This document shows positions 49,949 to 58,798 of a stretch of 64,000 bases of DNA, piece after piece. Source of the DNA: Granulicoccus phenolivorans DSM 17626 = NBRC 107789 = JCM 15570 (GTDB lineage Bacteria > Actinomycetota > Actinomycetes > Propionibacteriales > Propionibacteriaceae); the NCBI RefSeq assembly GCF_000423085.1, contig NZ_AUHH01000010.1:1-64000 (forward strand). The letters are read 5' to 3'. Both the position numbers and the translations under genes were made by a program. Position 1 is the first letter of the stretch. Each line of letters opens with the position of its first letter. The notes beneath the pieces were generated by a model, which was not told where the DNA came from, made no database searches, and worked only from the letters and a program-made list of their open reading frames with translations.

Positions 49949-50506
49949 ATGTCCACTCCGAAGCCCGTCGTTCGAGGCATCGACCACATCGGCATCACCG
50001 TGCCCGACATCGAGACCGCGACCGAGTTCTTCGCCACGGCGCTGGACGCCTCGGTGCTCTACGACCCCTTACCCAAACAGCCCGAGGGCGCGGACGACCG
50101 GTTCGCCAAGGTCGACCTGTCGACCCGTCTGGGCGTACATCCGACCGCTCGGATCCGGGGCATCCGGATGCTTCGATTGGGCGAGAGCGCGACCCTCGAA
50201 CTCTTCGAGTACTCGGTCGAAGACCAGACCTCACCGATCCGGCCGGACGGTCTCGGCTTCCAGCACATCGGCATCTACGTCGACGACATCGACGCCATCG
50301 GCGAGCGCGTCGAAGCGGCCGGCGGTGAGCTGATGACCGGCCCCAACCTGATGAAGGGCCCCGAGGAGGGCGCGGGCAACGCGACCTGGTACATGCGCAC
50401 ACCGTGGGGCAGCACGATCGAGCTGGTCTCCTTCCCCAGCCCGAAACCGATCGAGGCCGATCACGAGGTGAAGCGCTGGCATCCGCCGGCCTGCCACGGT
50501 CACTGA
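49949..50506 (+). CDS. VOC-family protein, epimerase/lyase-like (185 aa)
   Basis: Two betaalphabetabetabeta modules: GIDHIGITVPDIETATEFF (His12 ligand) and GFQHIGIYVDDIDAIGERV (second His), with Glu in STIELVSFPSP as third ligand. This is the metal-binding pattern of methylmalonyl-CoA epimerase and glyoxalase-type enzymes. GGAAGGA precedes ATG 49949. It is divergent from the SDR operon and under the same operators. Confidence 0.87.
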   Translation: MSTPKPVVRGIDHIGITVPDIETATEFFATALDASVLYDPLPKQPEGADDRFAKVDLSTRLGVHPTARIRGIRMLRLGESATLELFEYSVEDQTSPIRPDGLGFQHIGIYVDDIDAIGERVEAAGGELMTGPNLMKGPEEGAGNATWYMRTPWGSTIELVSFPSPKPIEADHEVKRWHPPACHGH

Positions 50507-50577
50507 CACCGGCGCCCGGCCCCACCGGGTGTTTGTGGACGGCCCGACGCACATGGTCAGGCCACCCAGCATGACAG

Positions 50578-50611
50578 AAGGGGGTGCGCGCCGGTTGGCG
50601 CGCGCCCCCTT
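50578..50611. terminator. Strong bidirectional terminator
   Basis: 15-bp stem AAGGGGGTGCGCGCC/GGCGCGCGCCCCCTT (one mismatch at most) with loop GGTT, between the convergent VOC and lactonase genes. Confidence 0.88.
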
Positions 50612-50628
50612 CAGCATTCGTCACTACC

Positions 50629-51564
50629 TCAGCGACCGGCGTTGCCCGGCTGCGGAAGTCCCGGGCGAGGCCAGGGCAACGAGAAGAGGCTGGTGTGCGT
50701 GGTGACATAGAGGGTCTGCAGATCGGCCCCACCGAAGCACACGTTCGTGCACGAGTCGCCCACCGCCAGGTATTCGACCAACCGGCCGTCCGGGGACACC
50801 AGCAGCAGACCGCCGTCGAGCACCGCCACGACAATCACCCCCGATGCCTCGACCGCCATCGAGTCGAGGCGGTAGGGAGTCGCCGCGATGATGCGGCGCG
50901 CACGCTCGGCACGGCCCGACGCATCCACCCCGAAAGCCACAACCCGGCCGGTCATCGTCTCCGACACATAGACGGTCTGTCCGTCCGGAGCCACGCCGAC
51001 ACCGTTCGGCGTCAGTGCCCAACCCGGTTCGAATTCGACCTCGCCACCGTCCCCCTTGATGTGCACCAGGCCACCGGTGTCGATCTCGTAGGGGCGCCGC
51101 TTACCGAAGTCGGTCGCCCAGAACCCGCCCCGCCGGTCGGACACGATGTCGTTCAGCCCCCGAAGCCACGGCTGTGATTCCGGACCGTGGAGTCGCTCCA
51201 CCTCGCCGGTGTCGGGGTTGACCCGATCGATCCACCCGCCCCGGTAGTCCGTCGGCGCCCACGAGGGCTCGCGGGTGTCCGGATCGCCGTCAGGACGTCC
51301 TTCCATGGCCGCCCAGTCGAAGCCACCGTTGTTGACGACGTACAGCAACCCGTCCAGGCCCAGCGCGGCACCGTTCGGTCCACCGCCGAGGTCTGCGATC
51401 TCGCCCAGCCCTGCCGTTTCGCTCCACCGCCGCAGCCGACCGCTCTTGATCTCGACGAAGGCGAGCGAGCCGTCCGGCAGGACGGTCGGTCCCTCGGCCA
51501 GCGCCAACCCGTCGAGGATGTTGCGGCGCCCTCGGCGCACTGCGTCCTGATCGAGCAATTCCAT
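50629..51564 (-). CDS. SMP-30/gluconolactonase-family lactonase, paralogue 2 (311 aa)
   Basis: Beta-propeller lactonase family: LALAEGPTVLPDGSLAFVEI contains the N-terminal metal-ligand Glu (AEGPT), GGGPNGAALGLDGLLYVVNNGG, GLNDIVSDRRGGFWATDFG (Asn), TPNGVGVAPDGQTVYVSETM (Asn, and Glu where Asp is usual) and SCTNVCFGGADLQTLYVTT. The ATG at 51564 has GAAAG upstream. It lies 230 bases after paralogue 3 on the same strand and may be the last gene of the transporter operon or separately transcribed. Confidence 0.9.
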   Translation of the reverse strand: MELLDQDAVRRGRRNILDGLALAEGPTVLPDGSLAFVEIKSGRLRRWSETAGLGEIADLGGGPNGAALGLDGLLYVVNNGGFDWAAMEGRPDGDPDTREPSWAPTDYRGGWIDRVNPDTGEVERLHGPESQPWLRGLNDIVSDRRGGFWATDFGKRRPYEIDTGGLVHIKGDGGEVEFEPGWALTPNGVGVAPDGQTVYVSETMTGRVVAFGVDASGRAERARRIIAATPYRLDSMAVEASGVIVVAVLDGGLLLVSPDGRLVEYLAVGDSCTNVCFGGADLQTLYVTTHTSLFSLPWPRPGLPQPGNAGR

Positions 51565-51794
51565 GACTTTCCTCTTTCGTCCTCGTTCTCTCCGCGGCAG
51601 CGCTGGTCGCCCTCCGCAACAGTTGAGTCGGCGCCGAGTCGAAGCCAGGCCCAGGACCGAAGCCCCCACGTCACAGTGAACCTCGCCCCACTGCCGTCCG
51701 CGTGGGCGTCGCATCGAGAGACCTTGCCTGAAGTGAGACACGATGGAGAGTTGGGTCGCCTGTTTGGCAGCAGGGCGGTCGGGCGCTGCGCCGG

Positions 51795-52697
51795 TCAGAA
51801 CCGGCATATCGGCTCGGCGATGCCCTGGAACGGCACGTCCACCGCGAACACCGCGCCGTCCAGCGGGTCGGGAGTTCCGATGTACTGGGGGTCGCCCAGC
51901 GAGGTGATATACAGCCGGCCCAGGTTCGGGCCGCCGAAGGCCACCATGGTGGGCATCCGGATCGGCAAATCGATCACCATGTCGAGCACGCCGTCACGGT
52001 CGAAGCGGACCACGGTGCCGTTCTCGGGCCCGGTGATCAACGCCAGCCAGTACCCGCCCTGGGTGTCCACCGCAGCGCCGTCCGGCTTGCCCAGGGTGTC
52101 GGGAACGGTCGCGAACAGGGACTCCGGACCGAGTGTGCCGGTCGTGTCGTCGTAGTCGCTGACGTAGATCTCCCGGCGCAAGGTCTCGGCCCGAAACATC
52201 CGGGTGCGGTCGGCGGAGAAGGCGGTGCCGTTGGCGGTGACGAGCCCGTCGATGACCGCGGTGGCCACGCCGTGGTCGTAGCGGTACATGGTGCCGAGTC
52301 CGCGCCCGGTCACCGGATCGGTGGTGAAGGAGGTGGAGTAGGAGCCCACCCACAACCGCCCGGCCGGATCGGTGCGACCGTCGTTGAACTTCAGGTCGGA
52401 CGACGGGTCGTAGGGCACGCCCACCACCCGCTCGATCGCCCCAGTGGCGGTCGTCAGTCGGTACACCCCGTCCTCACACGCCGCGATCAGAGTGCCGTCA
52501 CCACCCAGCGCGACGCACCCGGGCGCCGACGGCAGGTCCCACCGTTCGGACACCGTGGTGTCGACGTCCAGGCGGTGGATGCACGAACGGGTTGCGTCGA
52601 TCAGGTAGAGGCACTGCTCCTCACTGCTCCAGACCGGGCTCTCCCCGAGCATGGTGCGCAGGTCACCACCCACCACCTGGATGCCGAAGGAACTCAC
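51795..52697 (-). CDS. SMP-30/gluconolactonase-family lactonase, paralogue 3 (300 aa)
   Basis: Canonical SMP-30/LRE protein: LGESPVWSSEEQCLYLIDATRS (Glu19 metal ligand), DLKFNDGRTDPAGRLWVGS (Asn substrate/metal site), TANGTAFSADRTRMFRAETL (Asn; Ala-Glu replaces the usual Asp) and GKPDGAAVDTQGGYWLALI. The fold normally hydrolyses gluconolactone-like rings using Ca or Zn. Its start overlaps the ABC permease stop by 4 bases, so it is made with the importer; this ties lactone opening to uptake. Confidence 0.92.
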   Translation of the reverse strand: MSSFGIQVVGGDLRTMLGESPVWSSEEQCLYLIDATRSCIHRLDVDTTVSERWDLPSAPGCVALGGDGTLIAACEDGVYRLTTATGAIERVVGVPYDPSSDLKFNDGRTDPAGRLWVGSYSTSFTTDPVTGRGLGTMYRYDHGVATAVIDGLVTANGTAFSADRTRMFRAETLRREIYVSDYDDTTGTLGPESLFATVPDTLGKPDGAAVDTQGGYWLALITGPENGTVVRFDRDGVLDMVIDLPIRMPTMVAFGGPNLGRLYITSLGDPQYIGTPDPLDGAVFAVDVPFQGIAEPICRF

Positions 52698-53551
52698 TGT
52701 TCGTGCGCCTCGATCCGCTGCCAGCGCAGCAGGTGCTTCTCGACGAACTCGGCGATCAGGTAGAGGCCGGTGGCCAGGATCGTCAGCACGAACAACACCG
52801 CGAAGAGTCCGTCGGGTCGGAAGGTGTTGCCGAACCGGACAATGTCCTGACCCATGCCGACCCGGGAGGCGATCATTTCGCTGGCCACCACGCCGAGCAG
52901 CGCGTAGGTGAGCGCCAACCGGATGCCGGCGAACAGCGCCGGCACGCTGGTGGGGAGCAGCACCTTGAAGAGATAGGACGCACCGCGAAGACCGGTCACC
53001 CTCGCCATCGTCGCGATATCGGCATCGATGTTCTTCACCGCCGCGCGGCAGCTGACCAGCAGGACGAAGAAGACGATGGACACCGCCAGTGCAACCTTCG
53101 CCGTCATGGTGAGACCGAACCAGATGATGAACAACGGGGCAAGGGCGATACGCGGGATGCTGTTGAGCGGGGCGATCAGGATGCCGAAGACTTTGTCCAG
53201 GAACGGCGACAGGCCGAGCAGGTAGCCGGCCAGCGCCCCGGTCACGGTGCCGATGACGAAGGCGATCAGCATGGCCGTCATGGTCGCCAACAGCGATTTG
53301 ACCATCTGTCCGGAGTGGTAGTACTTACCCAGCGCCACGCCGATCTCCGACGGCTTGCTGGTGAACATCGGGTCGACCCATCCGCGGTTCGCGAACAGTT
53401 CCCAGGCCCCGAGCAACACCGCGATCAACAGCACGCGGCAAACGAGGATGACCCAGCGGTTCGTCGAGAAGACGCGCCAGCGCTTCCGGAACTTCTCACC
53501 TTTGGTGAGGACCGGCGCGACGGGCACGGGGGTTGCGGTTTGCGCGCTCAT
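52694..53551 (-). CDS. NitT/TauT-type ABC transporter permease (285 aa)
   Basis: Six TM helices of the BPD_transp_1/SsuC family: VILVCRVLLIAVLLGAWELF, LLATMTAMLIAFVIGTVTGAL, IALAPLFIIWFGLTMTAKVAL, then ALLGVVASEMIASRVGMGQD and LFVLTILATGLYLIAEF. The coupling (EAA) loop is around ATMARVTGLRGASYLFKVLLP. The stop overlaps the lactonase start and its own start abuts the ATPase stop, so it is the middle of a tightly packed operon. Confidence 0.93.
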   Translation of the reverse strand: MSAQTATPVPVAPVLTKGEKFRKRWRVFSTNRWVILVCRVLLIAVLLGAWELFANRGWVDPMFTSKPSEIGVALGKYYHSGQMVKSLLATMTAMLIAFVIGTVTGALAGYLLGLSPFLDKVFGILIAPLNSIPRIALAPLFIIWFGLTMTAKVALAVSIVFFVLLVSCRAAVKNIDADIATMARVTGLRGASYLFKVLLPTSVPALFAGIRLALTYALLGVVASEMIASRVGMGQDIVRFGNTFRPDGLFAVLFVLTILATGLYLIAEFVEKHLLRWQRIEAHEQ

Positions 53552-54471
53552 CAGGCGACCTCTTCTTCCTTGTCCTTGGTCAGGGCCCCGGAGCCCATGG
53601 CCCCTTCCAACTCGTGGAAGAAGGAGTGGTGGAGCTCTCGGAACTGGTCGGTGAACAGGATGTCGCCCAGGTCGTCCGCGCGCGGCCGCGGCAGGGGGAT
53701 CACGTGGTCGCCCGCGATCCGGCCCGGGCTCGGCAGCATCACGATGACCCGGTCGGCGAGCAGGATCGCCTCGGACAGGTCGTGGGTCACGAACACCACC
53801 GTCTTGCGGGTATCACCGTCGGAGAAGCCGTCCCGCTCCCAGATCGACAGGAACTCCCGCTGCAGGACCAGCTTCGTCCGCGCGTCCAGCGCTGCGAACG
53901 GTTCATCCATCAACAGCACGTTGGGATCGGGGGCCAGGGTTCGCGCGATCGCCGCACGCTGCCGCATGCCCTGGGACAACTCTCCGGGCAACGCATGGTA
54001 GTACGACGACAGACCGACGAGATCCAACATCTCCTGGGCTCGCCTGCGCCGGCCGCCACGGCTCCACCCGGGACGCACCTCCATCCCCAGTTCGACGTTG
54101 CGCACCACCTTGCGCCAAGGCAGGAGCGCATGCCGGGCAAACATGTAGCCCACGTCGAAGTTCGGGCACTGGGCGTGACTTTCCCCCAACGTGATCGTGC
54201 CCGTCGAGGGCGGGAGCAGGCCCGCGATCATGTTCAGCAGGGTGGTTTTGCCGCAGCCACTGGCCCCGACCAGGGCGACGAACTGCCCCTGGGGAATCGT
54301 CAGGTCGACGGTGTCGAGGGCCAGACGATCGGCGCGCGACTTGCCCTTTCCGGTCGCAAAGGATCGGGTGACCCCGCGGACTTCGATGTGTCCGCGTCCG
54401 CGACCGGCACTGCGGGCATCGACGGGTTGTCGGGAATCGGTGGAGCTGCGAGACGAGGTGATGAGGGACAT
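53551..54471 (-). CDS. NitT/TauT-type ABC transporter ATP-binding protein (306 aa)
   Basis: ATPase with Walker A VGASGCGKTT, Q-loop region MFARHALLPWR (typical of SsuB/TauB, where the Gln is shifted), signature LSQGMRQRAA, Walker B VLLMDEPFAALD and His in VTHDLSEA. An N-terminal extension of ~25 residues rich in Ser/Arg precedes the domain. ATG 54471 was chosen; an earlier in-frame ATG would overlap the intergenic region to the binding protein. Partner of the permease and binding protein encoded beside it. Confidence 0.93.
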   Translation of the reverse strand: MSLITSSRSSTDSRQPVDARSAGRGRGHIEVRGVTRSFATGKGKSRADRLALDTVDLTIPQGQFVALVGASGCGKTTLLNMIAGLLPPSTGTITLGESHAQCPNFDVGYMFARHALLPWRKVVRNVELGMEVRPGWSRGGRRRRAQEMLDLVGLSSYYHALPGELSQGMRQRAAIARTLAPDPNVLLMDEPFAALDARTKLVLQREFLSIWERDGFSDGDTRKTVVFVTHDLSEAILLADRVIVMLPSPGRIAGDHVIPLPRPRADDLGDILFTDQFRELHHSFFHELEGAMGSGALTKDKEEEVA

Positions 54472-54540
54472 GACAACTCTTTCGAACTTGGTGTGGCCCC
54501 CATCAAACGACCGAGGGCGGTTCACGGGACGCTTCGGCGG

Positions 54541-55593
54541 TCAGCCGAGCCGGTGGACGACGTCGTCGTAGGTGAGCTTTGAGGTGAGCACCTTCGCGTC
54601 GTAGAGGGCGGTGAGCGAGTTGTTCACCGGATCGGGGGTGATCTCGGTCGAGAACAAGGTGAGGTAGTGCAGCGCCGACTCAACGGCCGCGGGGTCGTTG
54701 ACCAAGCCGTACTCATCGAAGAGCATCTTCTTGATCTGGTCGGCGTTGGCCGGGTCCTTCACCGCGTCGTACGTCCCCTGCATGGCATCGCAGAAGGCCT
54801 TGGCCGTGTCCGGGTTGTGCTCCAGCCAGCTGATCTTGGCCGCGTAGCCGCCTCCGTTGACGTCAAAGGGCGGTACATCGTCGGCCAGGACGGAGACGAG
54901 GTCGATGGTTCCCTTGGCTCGCTCGTTCTGCATGGAGAACGCGTTGATGACGGTCAGATCCACTTGACCCTGATTGAGCGAGGCGACCGCCGCGTCCTGA
55001 CTGACCGGGATGAAGGTGATGTCTCCCTCGGCCAGACCTGCCAGGGACGCGGCAGCCTCGAAGCTGAGGTGAGGGCCGGAACCGAGCCCCGGCACGCCCA
55101 CGCTCTTGCCCTTCAGGCTCCGGATCGCCTCTTGCCAGGTCGCGAAGCCCCGGAACGGCTTCGCGCTCTCCCCTCCTGACTTGGCAACCAGGTAGGTCGT
55201 GGAGGTGGGCAGGTTGCCGCAGAACATCACCAGGTCGTGCCCCGCCTCCTTGGCGGACGCGACGGTGGTCAGTCCGCCGTACATGACATCCACCGAGCCC
55301 GACAGAACCGCCGAGACGGCCGCGGCCGAGTCCCCGACGCTGACCACCTCGAGGTCGAGACCGTGGTCCACGAAGACCCCGTGCTCCTGGCCGTAGACAA
55401 CGGGTAACTGGGCCGCGATGCCGGGGGCGGCGGATCCGAGGCTGATGTGCGTCCGCCCGCCGTCTTTCCCGGATTCCGAGGCCGTGCCACAGCCGGCGAG
55501 GACGGCCAACGCGACGACCCCGGCCGCCAGTGCCGCGCCCACTTTCTTTCCACGGCGGCGAGAACGACCGCCTCCCAGCCATTTCGCCATCAT
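54541..55593 (-). CDS. NitT/TauT-type ABC substrate-binding lipoprotein (350 aa)
   Basis: Lipoprotein signal (AALAAGVVALAVLAGCG, lipobox LAGC) and NMT1/THI5-like domain: LPVVYGQEHGVFVDHGLDLEVV, VDVMYGGLTTVASAKEAGHD, SLKGKSVGVPGLGSGPHLSF and VSQDAAVASLNQGQVDLTVI. The C-terminal half includes VNGGGYAAKISWLEHNPD and KLTYDDVVHRLG, which recur in the pseudogene at 62.4 kb. Family ligands include sulfonates, taurine, aromatic acids and pyrimidines. First gene of the importer-lactonase operon behind operator 4. Confidence 0.92.
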   Translation of the reverse strand: MMAKWLGGGRSRRRGKKVGAALAAGVVALAVLAGCGTASESGKDGGRTHISLGSAAPGIAAQLPVVYGQEHGVFVDHGLDLEVVSVGDSAAAVSAVLSGSVDVMYGGLTTVASAKEAGHDLVMFCGNLPTSTTYLVAKSGGESAKPFRGFATWQEAIRSLKGKSVGVPGLGSGPHLSFEAAASLAGLAEGDITFIPVSQDAAVASLNQGQVDLTVINAFSMQNERAKGTIDLVSVLADDVPPFDVNGGGYAAKISWLEHNPDTAKAFCDAMQGTYDAVKDPANADQIKKMLFDEYGLVNDPAAVESALHYLTLFSTEITPDPVNNSLTALYDAKVLTSKLTYDDVVHRLG

Positions 55594-55619
55594 CGGCAAT
55601 CACCCTTGAATCCGATTTC

Positions 55620-55636
55620 CAACCAACCGATTGGCT
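55620..55636 (-). promoter_or_regulatory. Locus operator 4 (CAACCAACCGATTGGCT)
   Basis: Copy of the locus palindrome, 27 bases before the binding-protein start. Reverse complement matches operator 2 almost exactly (AGCCAATCGGTTGGTTG). Confidence 0.75.
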
Positions 55637-55735
55637 GGCTTGCGGACGATCCTAAGTTGCCGGGCGGCCGCCGTCAACCCCTGCCCCGCACCCACCGAGA
55701 CCGCTCTCCAGGCGGCTCAGACCGACCCACACACC

Positions 55736-55774
55736 ACCAGTCGACCGGTTGGGAACCGCCAATCGGTATTTGGC
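55736..55774. promoter_or_regulatory. Locus operators 5a/5b (two degenerate copies)
   Basis: ACCAGTCGACCGGTTGG at 55736-55752 and GCCAATCGGTATTTGGC at 55758-55774 are adjacent variants of the motif, inside the 389-base region 55594-55982 upstream of the transporter operon. No gene is supported in this region. Confidence 0.55.
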
Positions 55775-55866
55775 AGCAAAGGAGCCTCGTGCCCGAACGA
55801 ATCGGACGCGAAGGCCACTGGGGTTCGGAAATCAGTCGAGCGGACGGACCACGTCGTCGTGGGTGT

Positions 55867-55890
55867 CAACCAATCGGTCGGCTGATTGGC
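55867..55890. promoter_or_regulatory. Locus operator 6 (extended, double half-sites)
   Basis: CAACCAATCGGTCGGCTGATTGGC contains overlapping half-sites CCAATCGG and CTGATTGG in opposite orientation. It lies near the 3' end of lactonase paralogue 4. It is the most upstream site of the transporter region and may help repress at a distance. Confidence 0.55.
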
Positions 55891-55982
55891 GGAAATCCCA
55901 AGCTCGCCAGAGAGCTGCGTCAACGATCAACCGAGGCCATCGTCAGCGCACCCGCGCGATGTGTCGTTCCTCTTGGTTGAAG

Positions 55983-56918
55983 TCAGCCGGCATAGGCCGG
56001 CTGGGCAGTGCCGGAGACACCGAGGCCGTCGATTGCGAGCAGGCATCCACCGAGGGGGCCGTCGGGACGGTACGGCACCGGGATCTCGGGATCGGCCATG
56101 GTGGTGACCACCAAGGACTCGAGGTTCGGCCCGGCGAAGGCCATGCTCGTCGCGTTGCGCACCGGCAGTGGGACACGACGATCCAGCGAGCCGTCGGGCG
56201 CGTAGCGGCGCAACTCACCGTCGTAGGTCGCCATCACCCAGAGGAAGCCGTCCGCGTCCAAGGTGGCGCCATCCGGAGTGGCCAACCCGCTCCCGCCCTT
56301 GTCATCGCGAAACGAGACGAACTCGCGGGACCCGGTGATGTCGTGGGCGTCGGAGTCATAAGCCAGCGCATACACCACGTCGGCCCAACTGTCGTTGTAG
56401 TAGATCGTGTGGTCGTCCGCGCTGATCGCTTGGCCGTTGGCGATCCCCAGCCCCTGCCACATCCGATGCAGAGCACGCTGCTCGTCCAGCTGAAACACAC
56501 ATCCCTGCGGGGCAACGCACCCTCGCAGGGCCTGCGTGGCCGGATTGAACAACCCGGGCACGGACGTCCCGACGATCAGCCGCCCCCGGGAATCGACCGT
56601 GACGTCATTGAACAGCGTGTCGGTGTCGTCCGGCAGTTCGTGGAGCGTGTCGAAGCCCCCGCTCTCGGGATCGAACACGTGCAGGCCCCGGAACGACGCA
56701 CAGACCAGGCCCCCGGAGGCCCGCCGAGCGATCCCGATGAGGGGTGCGGGAGGTCGCCAGACGCTCAGTCGCTCTCCACTCAAATCGGTACGAAACAGAT
56801 GTCCGGACATCGGATCGAGCCAATAGGCCCGCTCGGTCACCGGATCCCACAGCGGCGCCTCACCGAGCACCGCGACGGACGGCGTCAGCTGACGGACTCT
56901 CAACACGGGAGGGTTCAC
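55983..56918 (-). CDS. SMP-30/gluconolactonase-family lactonase, paralogue 4 (311 aa)
   Basis: SMP-30 propeller: LGEAPLWDPVTERAYWLDPMSG (Glu20), TLFNDVTVDSRGRLIVG (Asn), IANGQAISADDHTIYYNDSWAD (Asn and Asp) and LATPDGATLDADGFLWVMAT. All metal ligands of gluconolactonases are present. Ends GVSGTAQPAYAG, like paralogue 1 (GVSGVPKVRYQG), so these two are the closer pair. It starts 2 bases from the PdxS stop and is probably co-transcribed with pdxS. Confidence 0.92.
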   Translation of the reverse strand: MNPPVLRVRQLTPSVAVLGEAPLWDPVTERAYWLDPMSGHLFRTDLSGERLSVWRPPAPLIGIARRASGGLVCASFRGLHVFDPESGGFDTLHELPDDTDTLFNDVTVDSRGRLIVGTSVPGLFNPATQALRGCVAPQGCVFQLDEQRALHRMWQGLGIANGQAISADDHTIYYNDSWADVVYALAYDSDAHDITGSREFVSFRDDKGGSGLATPDGATLDADGFLWVMATYDGELRRYAPDGSLDRRVPLPVRNATSMAFAGPNLESLVVTTMADPEIPVPYRPDGPLGGCLLAIDGLGVSGTAQPAYAG

Positions 56919-56920
56919 TG

Positions 56921-57856
56921 CTACCAGCCGCGTTCGGCCAGCCGGTGCGGCTGGGGGATCTCGTCGACGTTGATGCCGACCATGGCCTCACCCAACCCGC
57001 GCGAGGCCTCCGCGATCACCTTCGGATCGTCATGGAACGTGGTCGCCGCTACGATCGCCGCGGCGCGCTTGGCCGGATCACCGGACTTGAAGATCCCCGA
57101 CCCCACGAACACCCCCTCGGCACCCAACTGCATCATCATCGCCGCATCGGCCGGCGTCGCGATCCCACCCGCGGTGAACAACACCACCGGCAACTTCCCC
57201 GTCGCCGCGACCTCCGCGACCAGGTCGTACGGCGCCTGCAACTCCTTCGCCGCCACGTACAACTCATCGGGTGCCATCGATGTCAACCGGTGGATTTCTC
57301 CACGAATCGACCGCATGTGCGTCGTCGCGTTCGACACATCCCCGGTACCGGCCTCACCCTTGGACCGGATCATCGCCGCCCCCTCGGTGATCCGCCGCAG
57401 CGCCTCACCCAGGTTCGTCGCCCCGCACACGAACGGTACGGTATACGCCCACTTGTCGATGTGGTTGGCGTAATCGGCCGGGGTCAACACCTCCGACTCG
57501 TCGATGTAGTCCACCCCGAGGCTTTCCAGCACCTGCGCCTCGACGAAGTGCCCGATGCGCGCCTTGGCCATCACCGGGATCGACACCGACTCGATGATGC
57601 TGGCGATCATGTCCGGATCACTCATCCGCGACACCCCGCCCTGGGCACGGATGTCGGCCGGAACCCGCTCCAACGCCATCACCGCGACCGCGCCTGCGTC
57701 CTCGGCGATCTTCGCCTGCTCGGCGGTCACCACGTCCATGATGACCCCGCCCTTCAACATGTCCGCCATCCCGCGCTTCACCCGCGACGTACCCGTCGTG
57801 ACTTTCTCATTGTCGCTCAATTTCGTCATGAGGTCGGGTGCCACCGTCTCGTACAC
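56921..57856 (-). CDS. pdxS: PdxS, pyridoxal 5'-phosphate synthase synthase subunit (311 aa)
   Basis: TIM-barrel PLP synthase. Key residues: Asp41 (GGVIMDVVT), Lys98 ([14 protein letters not shown]), which binds ribose 5-phosphate, and Lys166 ([10 protein letters not shown]), with the phosphate loop [13 protein letters not shown] and [10 protein letters not shown]. It makes PLP from ribose 5-phosphate, glyceraldehyde 3-phosphate and ammonia. The usual glutaminase partner PdxT is not adjacent. The gene sits behind operator 7 of the catabolic regulon, together with a lactonase, and so may be a dedicated extra copy serving the PLP-dependent ColD-like enzyme. Confidence 0.96.
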   Translation of the reverse strand: MYETVAPDLMTKLSDNEKVTTGTSRVKRGMADMLKGGVIMDVVTAEQAKIAEDAGAVAVMALERVPADIRAQGGVSRMSDPDMIASIIESVSIPVMAKARIGHFVEAQVLESLGVDYIDESEVLTPADYANHIDKWAYTVPFVCGATNLGEALRRITEGAAMIRSKGEAGTGDVSNATTHMRSIRGEIHRLTSMAPDELYVAAKELQAPYDLVAEVAATGKLPVVLFTAGGIATPADAAMMMQLGAEGVFVGSGIFKSGDPAKRAAAIVAATTFHDDPKVIAEASRGLGEAMVGINVDEIPQPHRLAERGW

Positions 57857-57923
57857 AGAATCCCCTTTCCGGGAGTTCGACAGAACGCCATCCGGAGAAG
57901 CCGAGATGACGAGCGGCTATACT

Positions 57924-57939
57924 ACCAGTCGGTTGGTTG
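57924..57939 (-). promoter_or_regulatory. Locus operator 7 (ACCAGTCGGTTGGTTG)
   Basis: Copy of the locus palindrome in front of pdxS. On the minus strand it lies between TAGACA and TATAGC, arranged as -35/-10 boxes. Confidence 0.75.
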
Positions 57940-58008
57940 TCTACTTTGATCACCGGACACGCCGACGCGTTGAATTCCCTGGTGCACACCCCTTGCGTTA
58001 CAATGCTT

Positions 58009-58026
58009 CAACCGACTGATTGGTTG
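58009..58026 (+). promoter_or_regulatory. Locus operator 8 (CAACCGACTGATTGGTTG)
   Basis: Variant of the locus palindrome, 76 bases before the TetR start codon. It suggests autoregulation. Confidence 0.65.
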
Positions 58027-58101
58027 GGTGTCGCAGGGGTTTCCCTTTGTGCGTCCGGCCACCAAATCACACGTAGGACACAAGCGAAGGCAGGCACGAC
58101 C

Positions 58102-58719
58102 ATGGCTGCAGGCAGCATGCGATCGGCCCCGGTGGTCACGAGCGACACCGCCGGGCAGCACGGGCAGCGCCGACGACAGGAACTGATCAGGCTCTCGGTG
58201 AAACTGTTCGCCAAGAAGGGCTACCAAGCTGCCTCTCTGCAGGACATTGCCGACGCCTTCGGCATCCTGAAGGGCAGCCTGTTCCACTACATCCGCAGCA
58301 AGGACGACCTGCTGTACGAGATCATCCAGATCAACTTCGCCGAAGCGCAGGAACGCATCTGGAAGATCGCCGAGGAGGAGGCCCCCGCTGCCGACCGGTT
58401 GGCCAGGGTCATCGGCGCCTACGTCCGCTTCGTCTCCGACCGGCAGGACTGGGTGACCGTCTGGCTCAACAACGCCGACTTCTTGAGCAAACCGCGCCGC
58501 GATGAGGTGCGCCAAACCGAGCACCGCTACCGCGACACCGTGCGGCGTTTGGTGGAGGGTGCGCAGGCGGAGGGAGCCCTGCCAGACACTCTGGACCCGG
58601 ACGTCACCACCATGACCCTGCTGGGTTCGCTGAACTGGGTCCACCGCTGGTACCGCAAGGGCACGCTGTCCCCGGATGACATTGCCGAACGCATCACCGC
58701 CGTCTACCTGCGCGGCTGA
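58102..58719 (+). CDS. TetR/AcrR-family regulator, KstR2-like (205 aa)
   Basis: N-terminal HTH (residues ~24-70): RRQELIRLSVKLFAKKGYQA, SLQDIADAFGILKGSLFHYI (recognition helix) and RSKDDLLYEII. The C-terminal ligand domain ends SLNWVHRWYRKGTLSPDD, like the W-V-x-x-W-Y ending of KstR2-type regulators, which bind acyl-CoA ligands. It is the only intact regulator in the catabolic locus, so it is the best candidate for binding the ten operators. The inducer may be a CoA thioester of the pathway. Confidence 0.9.
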   Translation: MAAGSMRSAPVVTSDTAGQHGQRRRQELIRLSVKLFAKKGYQAASLQDIADAFGILKGSLFHYIRSKDDLLYEIIQINFAEAQERIWKIAEEEAPAADRLARVIGAYVRFVSDRQDWVTVWLNNADFLSKPRRDEVRQTEHRYRDTVRRLVEGAQAEGALPDTLDPDVTTMTLLGSLNWVHRWYRKGTLSPDDIAERITAVYLRG

Positions 58720-58758
58720 CTCGCGCAGCATTCGGCGACACCGGCCACCGGCACCCAC

Positions 58759-58792
58759 GTGGCCCCGGCCCGCCTCGGCGGACCGGGGCCAC
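58759..58792. terminator. Bidirectional terminator
   Basis: 10-bp stem GTGGCCCCGG/CCGGGGCCAC, with a small inner hairpin CCGCCTCGGCGG in the loop, between the convergent TetR and thiolase-like genes. Confidence 0.75.
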
Positions 58793-58798
58793 GCCGTC

